Source: an uncultured beta proteobacterium (GTDB lineage Bacteria; Pseudomonadota; Gammaproteobacteria; Burkholderiales; Burkholderiaceae_C). Taken from it: a DNA stretch of 5,359 nt. The notes beneath the pieces are model-generated. The model was not told the DNA's origin. It made no database searches and saw only the letters and a program-made list of their open reading frames with translations. Both the position numbers and the translations under genes were made by a program. Positions 1-5,359 of this stretch are shown one piece after another; the stretch's first letter is position 1, and every line of letters starts with the position of its first letter. The DNA lies in NCBI GenBank assembly GCA_903927495.1, contig CAIYNH010000564.1, forward strand, positions 1 through 5,359, written 5' to 3'.

Positions 1-3000
1 ATTTTGGACACACTTTTAGAAGCAGACCCACAAAACGTGGGCAAATACCTCGCCCGCGCCTTGCAGCAGCAAACCATCAGCATTCGTGGTGCGCGCACCC
101 ACAACCTGAAGAACATTGATCTGGACATTCCACGCAATCAACTGGTGGTCATCACCGGGTTGAGCGGTTCTGGCAAGTCGAGCCTGGCCTTTGACACGCT
201 GTATGCGGAGGGCCAGCGCCGTTATGTGGAAAGCCTTTCCACCTACGCTCGGCAGTTTCTGCAACTGATGGACAAGCCCGATGTCGATCTAATCGAAGGC
301 CTCAGCCCGGCCATATCAATCGAGCAAAAAGCCACCAGCCACAACCCCCGATCGACTGTCGGGACAGTGACTGAGATTCATGATTACCTGCGCCTGCTGT
401 TTGCCCGCGCTGGCACGCCGTTCTGCCCGGATCACGATCTGCCGCTGCAATCTCAGACGGTGAGCCAGATGGTCGATAGCGTGCTGGCACTGCCTGCAGA
501 CACCCGGTTGATGATTCTGGCACCGCTGGCGCGCGAGAAAAAAGGCGAGTTTCTGGATGTGTTTGCAGACATGCAGGCGCAAGGCTATGTGCGTTTTCGG
601 GTCAACGGGCAGACTTTTGAGTCGGAGCAACTTCCCATTCTGAAGAAAACCGAAAAGCACGACATCGACGTGGTCATCGACCGCATCAAGGTGCGCCATC
701 CAGAGACTGAGCCCGGCTCCGATCGAAGTGACTTTGACAACCTCAAACAGCGTCTTGCCGAGAGTTTTGAGGCTGCCCTGCGGCTCGCAAATGGGCGTGC
801 CATTGCCATCGAAATTGATAGTGCCTCACGCAATACTGACGTACAAAACAAGCCAAAAGAGCACCTATTCAACGCTAAATTTTCCTGCCCCGTTTGCAGC
901 TACTCGATTGCTGAGTTGGAGCCCCGCCTGTTCTCATTCAATTCTCCCGTCGGGGCCTGCCCAAGCTGTGACGGTCTCGGCATGCAAGAGTTTTTTGATC
1001 CCGCTCGGGTGGTCGCTTTTCCGACGTTAAGCCTGGCCAGTGGCGCCATCAAAAGCTGGGATCGGCGCAATGGATACTACTTCGCCATGCTCGAGAGCCT
1101 CGCTGCGCACTACAAATTTGACATCGAACAAGCCTATGAGTCCCTGCCGTCCAAGGTGCAACAGGTGCTGCTATTTGGCTCAGGCGAGGAAAACATCAAA
1201 TTTCATTACACGATGGATTCAGGAGCCTCACAAGGCAAACAAATCAGCAAGAAACACCCTTTCGAGGGCATTCTCAACAACATGCAGCGGCGCTACCGCG
1301 AGACTGACTCGGCCATGGTGCGCGAAGATTTGGCCCGTTACCGCAGCACCCAAGCCTGCACCGACTGCGCTGGCACCCGCCTCAAACGCGAGGCGCGGCA
1401 CGTAAAAATCGGCGAGGGCACGCAGGCCCGAGCAATTTTTGAGCTCAGTCACAGCACGCTGGCCGAGAGCTATAACTACTTCAGCACACTGCAAATGCGC
1501 GGAGCCAAGGGTGAAATTGCCGCCAAGGTGGTGCGCGAGATCAGCCTGCGCCTGAAGTTTCTCAACGATGTCGGCCTGAACTATCTGAGCCTGGACCGCA
1601 GTGCTGAAACCTTGAGCGGCGGTGAATCGCAGCGCATACGCCTGGCCAGCCAGATTGGCTCTGGACTGACTGGCGTCATGTATGTACTTGATGAACCCAG
1701 CATAGGATTACACCAGCGCGACAACGACCGCCTTATCGAAACCCTGAAACACCTTCGTGACATTGGCAACAGCGTGCTGGTGGTAGAACATGACGAAGAC
1801 ATGATGCGCGCGGCCGATCACATTATCGACCTGGGCCCCGGTGCCGGCGTGCACGGTGGGCGCATCATGGCGCAAGGCAACTTTGAGCAGGTCAAGACCA
1901 GTGCGGCCTCGCTCACCGGCCAATACCTAGCACACACCCTCAAGATTGCCATTCCTCAGCACCGCACAGCCTGGCTGCCGACGGTCACGCCGGTTGCACC
2001 CGAAAAAAAGTCGCCCAACAAAGCGGCCACCAGCAAAGCCGCGCAAGCCTGGGCGCAGCGTCATGCGAACCATCTCGCCACCCAAGGCGAACTGCAGGCG
2101 ATCCGGCTGATTGGTGCCAGTGGCAACAATTTGCAACAGGTCAGCGTGGATTTTCCGGTAGGGCTGTTCACCTGCGTCACTGGCGTTTCGGGCTCGGGGA
2201 AATCAACCTTGGTCAACGACACGCTTTACAAAGCTGTCGCACGCCAACTCTACCGCGCCCATGATGAGGCCGCCGCCCACGAGGCGATTGAAGGCATGGA
2301 ACATTTCGACAAAGTCATCAACGTCGATCAGTCCCCGATTGGTCGCACGCCACGCTCCAACCCGGCCACCTACACCGGACTTTTCACCCCCATCCGAGAG
2401 CTGATGGCTGAAGTACCCACGGCGCGGGAGCGCGGCTATGGTCCAGGGCGCTTTAGTTTTAATGTCGCTGGCGGTCGCTGCGAAGCCTGCGAGGGCGACG
2501 GCGTAGTCAAGGTTGAGATGCATTTTTTGCCCGATGTCTATGTGCCTTGCGATGTCTGCCTTGGCAAGCGCTATAACCGTGAAACGCTCGAAGTACTTTA
2601 CAAGGGCAAAAACATTGCCCAAATTCTTGATTTCACAGTCGAAGCGGCGCATGAGTTTTTCAAGGCTGTGCCCAGTATTGAACGTAAGCTGCACACTCTG
2701 CTGGACGTGGGTTTGAGCTATATCCGCCTGGGACAGTCGGCCACCACCTTATCGGGCGGCGAAGCCCAGCGCGTCAAACTGGCTCTTGAACTGAGCAAGC
2801 GCGACACCGGTCGAACCCTCTACATTCTGGACGAACCGACCACCGGTCTGCACTTTGCCGACATCAACCTGCTGCTCAAAGTGCTGCACCAATTGCGCGA
2901 TGCGGGCAACACCATCGTGGTCATCGAGCACAACCTGGATGTCATCAAAACCGCTGACTGGTTGATTGACATGGGCCCTGAAGGTGGCAGCGGTGGTGGC

Positions 3001-3084
3001 ACGGTCGTGGGAGTCGGAACGCCTGAAACCATAGCTGCAAACCGGGCCAGCCATACCGGACGCTATCTCGCACGAATTTTGTAA
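1..3084 (+). CDS. uvrA: UvrA, excinuclease ABC subunit A (5' end open at window edge)
   Basis: UvrA is the damage-recognition ATPase of nucleotide excision repair; as a cytoplasmic dimer it scans DNA and loads UvrB. The protein shows both ABC ATPase halves. Counting from the TTG at 4, the first half has Walker [10 protein letters not shown] (52-60), a zinc module C295-x2-C298-x20-C319-x2-C322, signature LSGGESQR (537-544), Walker B with D563/E564 and switch H596. The second has Walker [10 protein letters not shown] (727-735), zinc module C826-x2-C829-x19-C849-x2-C852, signature LSGGEAQR (916-923), D943/E944 and H976. The cysteine spacings match those of E. coli UvrA, so all catalytic and zinc residues look intact. 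At about 1026 residues it exceeds E. coli UvrA (940), partly through about 24 extra N-terminal residues and a Lys/Ala-rich linker between the halves (about 650-698). The frame is open to base 1, so TTG at 4 is only the first candidate start inside the window; no ribosome binding site is visible for it. TAA stop at 3082-3084. Identity is very secure. Confidence 0.97.
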   Translation: MLDTLLEADPQNVGKYLARALQQQTISIRGARTHNLKNIDLDIPRNQLVVITGLSGSGKSSLAFDTLYAEGQRRYVESLSTYARQFLQLMDKPDVDLIEGLSPAISIEQKATSHNPRSTVGTVTEIHDYLRLLFARAGTPFCPDHDLPLQSQTVSQMVDSVLALPADTRLMILAPLAREKKGEFLDVFADMQAQGYVRFRVNGQTFESEQLPILKKTEKHDIDVVIDRIKVRHPETEPGSDRSDFDNLKQRLAESFEAALRLANGRAIAIEIDSASRNTDVQNKPKEHLFNAKFSCPVCSYSIAELEPRLFSFNSPVGACPSCDGLGMQEFFDPARVVAFPTLSLASGAIKSWDRRNGYYFAMLESLAAHYKFDIEQAYESLPSKVQQVLLFGSGEENIKFHYTMDSGASQGKQISKKHPFEGILNNMQRRYRETDSAMVREDLARYRSTQACTDCAGTRLKREARHVKIGEGTQARAIFELSHSTLAESYNYFSTLQMRGAKGEIAAKVVREISLRLKFLNDVGLNYLSLDRSAETLSGGESQRIRLASQIGSGLTGVMYVLDEPSIGLHQRDNDRLIETLKHLRDIGNSVLVVEHDEDMMRAADHIIDLGPGAGVHGGRIMAQGNFEQVKTSAASLTGQYLAHTLKIAIPQHRTAWLPTVTPVAPEKKSPNKAATSKAAQAWAQRHANHLATQGELQAIRLIGASGNNLQQVSVDFPVGLFTCVTGVSGSGKSTLVNDTLYKAVARQLYRAHDEAAAHEAIEGMEHFDKVINVDQSPIGRTPRSNPATYTGLFTPIRELMAEVPTARERGYGPGRFSFNVAGGRCEACEGDGVVKVEMHFLPDVYVPCDVCLGKRYNRETLEVLYKGKNIAQILDFTVEAAHEFFKAVPSIERKLHTLLDVGLSYIRLGQSATTLSGGEAQRVKLALELSKRDTGRTLYILDEPTTGLHFADINLLLKVLHQLRDAGNTIVVIEHNLDVIKTADWLIDMGPEGGSGGGTVVGVGTPETIAANRASHTGRYLARIL

Positions 3085-3115
3085 CATAACCGCAGACGGG
3101 TTTAGACTTGACACC

Positions 3116-4153
3116 ATGAACACCCTGCTCAACGACATCTCTCGTTTAAGTGGTCTGCGTGACCGCCAGTCGATGGACTTTGCCCTAAGCAGGCTGATGC
3201 TGAACACTCAGTTGTGGCGCTTTTCCACAGTCAGGTTGCTGCGCGCGGTAGGGCCGCTCAATGACCAGCACTGGCTCACACTGGCCAGTTTGACAGCCGG
3301 ACAAACTGAGCCCAGACGTGACCACGTTTGGCTGGATTTGAGCCACTTGCCATGCTTGAGCGAGCATCTCCAACGTGAAGCCTGTATCGTGACCGAGGCC
3401 GTGGTGCGCCACGGCACGGGGCCATACCTCACCTTGTTTCCCATCAACACCGAGGCCAACGTCTGCAGCCTGCTGGAGGTCGAGTCCGAAACAGCGCTCT
3501 CGCCGGACATCGAAGCCAAGGTTGACAGTGTGCTGCGGCTGTATGAAAACTTGCAGTCGCTGCTCGACTATGGCGAAAAAGACACCCTCACCGAGTTGCT
3601 CAACCGCAAGACCTTTGACAGTGCTTTTTGGCGTGCAGCGCAAGCCCAGGAGGCGCCAGTCGAAGAGGGGCAAACCGAGCGGCGTGGTCAGTCAGAACAA
3701 GCCAACTACTGGTTGGCAATGATTGATATTGACCACTTCAAAAGCGTCAATGACAACTATGGTCACCTGATCGGCGACGAGGTGCTGCTGTTGCTGGCGC
3801 GCCACATGCGTACCAGCTTCCGTTTTCTCGACCAGTTGTACCGCTTTGGTGGCGAAGAGTTTGTGATTTTGATGCGCTGCGCTGACCATGCGGCTGCGAC
3901 GGGTGCATTGGAGCGTTTCCGTACTCAAATTGCCGCTCACGACTTCCCCCAGGTCGGTCATATCACCATCAGCATTGGTTTTACCCCACTGCGCGACAAC
4001 GATACCCCAAGTGGTGCATTTGATCGCGCCGACAAAGCCGTGTATTACGCCAAAGGTCACGGCCGCAATCAGGTCTGCAGCTACACCACGCTGGTTAGCG
4101 CTGGCGAATTGGAGGCACAGGTTGACAACTCCGAGGATGTAGATTTTTTTTAG
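3116..4153 (+). CDS. GGDEF-domain diguanylate cyclase with GAF-like N-terminal region
   Basis: Predicted diguanylate cyclase of 345 residues, joining two GTP into c-di-GMP. The C-terminal GGDEF domain begins at DTLTELLNRKTF (156-167). Metal ligand D204 lies in DIDHFKSVND, guanine-contacting N212 and D221 follow, and the active site is GGEEF (245-249). An RxxD inhibitory site (R236, D239) sits exactly five residues before GGEEF, so feedback inhibition by c-di-GMP is expected. All these match PleD spacing. Residues about 25-150 resemble a degenerate GAF-type sensor (LTLFPI near 105, SLLEVESE near 118) leading into a helix; the ligand is unknown. No membrane segment or signal peptide is seen, so it is probably cytoplasmic. 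A Gln/Glu-rich insert (about 174-196) lies between the first helix and first strand of the GGDEF fold. ATG at 3116, 31 bases after uvrA, has no good Shine-Dalgarno; M20 (3173) is an alternative but has none either. The TAG stop overlaps the next gene's ribosome binding site. Confidence 0.93.
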   Translation: MNTLLNDISRLSGLRDRQSMDFALSRLMLNTQLWRFSTVRLLRAVGPLNDQHWLTLASLTAGQTEPRRDHVWLDLSHLPCLSEHLQREACIVTEAVVRHGTGPYLTLFPINTEANVCSLLEVESETALSPDIEAKVDSVLRLYENLQSLLDYGEKDTLTELLNRKTFDSAFWRAAQAQEAPVEEGQTERRGQSEQANYWLAMIDIDHFKSVNDNYGHLIGDEVLLLLARHMRTSFRFLDQLYRFGGEEFVILMRCADHAAATGALERFRTQIAAHDFPQVGHITISIGFTPLRDNDTPSGAFDRADKAVYYAKGHGRNQVCSYTTLVSAGELEAQVDNSEDVDFF

Positions 4154-4156
4154 GAG
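4152..4156 (+). promoter_or_regulatory. Shine-Dalgarno AGGAG for the CoA transferase gene, overlapping the cyclase stop
   Basis: AGGAG begins inside the TAG stop (4151-4153) of the upstream gene and ends six bases before the GTG at 4163. This good spacing supports GTG as the start. Ribosomes finishing the cyclase would cover this site, which suggests translational coupling; that part is inference. Confidence 0.75.
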
Positions 4157-4162
4157 ACAGCC

Positions 4163-5359
4163 GTGCACACCCGACTCGACGATCTGCATCCTACCGGCGC
4201 ACGGCGCAACAAGGTGGTCACCGCCGCCGAGGCCGTGCGCCTCATTCACGATGGTGACACCGTCGCTACCGGCGGTTTTATCGGTATCGGGTTTGCCGAA
4301 GAGATCGCCGTTGCACTGGAAGCACGTTTTTTGCAAATGCAACAGGAAACCGGACAGGGTGCACCGCAAAACCTGACACTGACCTATGCCGCTGGCCAGG
4401 GCGACGGGCAGACCCGCGGGCTGAATCATTTTGGCCACAAAGGGCTGGTGCGGCGTGTCATCGGGGGGCACTGGGGGCTGGTGCCTGCATTGCAACAGCT
4501 CGCCATTAACAACGACATTGAAGCCTATAACCTGCCGCAAGGGGTCATCACCCATCTGTTTCGCGACATCGCCGCTGGGAAACCTGGCACCTTGACGCAT
4601 GTCGGGCTCGACACCTTTGTTGATCCGATTCACGGTGGCGGAAAAATCAACGCATGCACCACCCAAGACCTCGTGCGCCGCATGACGATTGATGGCAAAG
4701 ACTATCTCTTTTACAAGGCTTTTCCGATTCACGTCGGCATCATTCGCGCCACCACGGCCGATCCGGACGGCAACTTGAGCATGGAGCGTGAGGCACTCAC
4801 GCTTGAAGCCCTGGCCATCGCCATGGCCGCACGCAACAGCGGCGGCATTGTGATTGCCCAGGTCGAACGCCTGGCCGAGCGCAATACCTTGCATCCGCGC
4901 AGCGTCAAGGTGCCAGGTGTGCTGGTGGACGCTGTGGTTATCGCCACCAACCCGGCGCACCACATGCAGACGTTCTCTGAACCCTACAACCCGGCCTATT
5001 CCGGTGAAATTAGGGTCCCCATGGATATGCTCGCACCCATGCCGCTCAGCGAGCGCAAACTAATCGCCCGGCGTGCGGCACTCGAACTCAGACCCAACAG
5101 CGTGATCAACCTGGGCATTGGCATGCCCGAAGGTGTAGCCGCAGTTGTCGCCGAAGAAAAGGTCTTTGACCTGCTGACGCTGACCGCTGAGCCTGGTGTC
5201 ATTGGTGGCATTCCGGCTGGAGGCCTGAGTTTTGGCGCAGCCGTCAACGCTCAAGCGGTGATTGATCAACCTAACCAGTTTGATTTTTACGACGGCGGTG
5301 GGCTCGATGTTGCAGTACTCGGGTTAGCGCAAGCCGATGCCCAGGGCAACCTCAACGTC
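4163..5359 (+). CDS. Acyl-CoA:carboxylate CoA-transferase, YdiF/propionate-CoA-transferase type (3' end cut by window)
   Basis: Family I CoA transferase in which the alpha- and beta-type halves are fused in one chain. It moves CoA from an acyl-CoA to a free short-chain acid through a glutamyl-CoA thioester. The alpha-like half starts near residue 18 and has [11 protein letters not shown] (37-47), GGHWG (101-105), YNLPQGV (122-128) and TFVDP (151-155). The beta-like half begins near ERKLIARRA (297-305), followed by NLGIGMP (316-322). The catalytic glutamate is predicted to be E343 in [10 protein letters not shown], close to E333 of E. coli Ydi[11 protein letters not shown] (373-382) is typical of this family. 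Wording around E343 is closest to Clostridium propionicum and Ralstonia propionate CoA-transferases as I remember them. 399 codons are present; relatives have about 525-540, so the last quarter is missing. GTG is chosen for its AGGAG at 4152 and in-frame fit. Substrate (acetate, propionate, lactate, 3-ketoacid) cannot be fixed from sequence. The gene lies 9 bases after the cyclase, in the same frame. Confidence 0.92.
   Translation, partial: MHTRLDDLHPTGARRNKVVTAAEAVRLIHDGDTVATGGFIGIGFAEEIAVALEARFLQMQQETGQGAPQNLTLTYAAGQGDGQTRGLNHFGHKGLVRRVIGGHWGLVPALQQLAINNDIEAYNLPQGVITHLFRDIAAGKPGTLTHVGLDTFVDPIHGGGKINACTTQDLVRRMTIDGKDYLFYKAFPIHVGIIRATTADPDGNLSMEREALTLEALAIAMAARNSGGIVIAQVERLAERNTLHPRSVKVPGVLVDAVVIATNPAHHMQTFSEPYNPAYSGEIRVPMDMLAPMPLSERKLIARRAALELRPNSVINLGIGMPEGVAAVVAEEKVFDLLTLTAEPGVIGGIPAGGLSFGAAVNAQAVIDQPNQFDFYDGGGLDVAVLGLAQADAQGNLNV

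Noticed and set aside
1040..1405. Open frame on the + strand (121 codons) in another frame within uvrA.
   Set aside because: The overlapping UvrA frame is conserved throughout, and the alternative translation is Arg/Thr/Ser/Pro-rich without a motif, as expected for an out-of-frame reading of GC-rich coding DNA.
2203..2694. Open frame on the - strand (163 codons) inside uvrA.
   Set aside because: It is fully opposite the highly conserved second ATPase half of UvrA and shows no family resemblance; a shadow of sense codon use.
3108..3113. TTGACA, a perfect -35-like hexamer just before the cyclase ATG.
   Set aside because: It is only two bases before the ATG, and the region about 17 bases downstream has no -10-like sequence (AACGAC at 3131), so a promoter here is unlikely.
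4144..4151. T8 run as a possible rho-independent terminator after the cyclase.
   Set aside because: The preceding bases form no GC-rich stem, and the run is immediately followed by the ribosome binding site and start of the next gene.
3692..4963. Long open frame on the - strand (423 codons) across the cyclase and CoA transferase.
   Set aside because: It lies in exact codon register opposite both + strand genes, which share one frame. In that register a stop appears only where the sense strand uses TTA, CTA or TCA, which are rare here; it ends opposite a TCA serine codon at 3692. The translation has no recognisable domain, while the sense proteins are clear family members.

Overview
The window carries three genes on the + strand, head to tail with very short gaps: uvrA (nucleotide excision repair), a GGDEF diguanylate cyclase, and a YdiF/propionate-CoA-transferase-type acyl-CoA transferase that runs off the right edge. 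The DNA is moderately GC-rich. The wording of the UvrA and of the CoA transferase resembles beta-proteobacterial (Burkholderiales, perhaps Comamonadaceae) homologues as I remember them. That placement is inference; no rRNA or other marker is present.

Layout. Positions 1-3084 hold a nearly complete or complete UvrA whose reading frame is still open at the left edge, so its true start is uncertain. A 31-base gap (3085-3115) shows no hairpin terminator and no clear promoter. Positions 3116-4153 hold the diguanylate cyclase, with an intact GGEEF active site and an intact RxxD inhibitory site behind a GAF-like N-terminal region. Its stop codon overlaps the ribosome binding site of the next gene, which starts with GTG at 4163 and stays open to 5359 (399 codons, about three quarters of the usual family length).

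How the genes relate. The spacing would allow one transcript. The cyclase/CoA-transferase pair is the tighter unit because their translation signals overlap. UvrA acts in DNA repair with UvrB and UvrC, the cyclase makes the second messenger c-di-GMP, and the CoA transferase moves CoA between short-chain acids. No shared pathway is evident, and the cluster may be only positional.

I found no RNA genes, mobile elements, CRISPR arrays, extended repeats or phage features. There is no gene-free stretch above 300 bases. I see no convincing undescribed system here; the findings are modest features of gene architecture and junctions.
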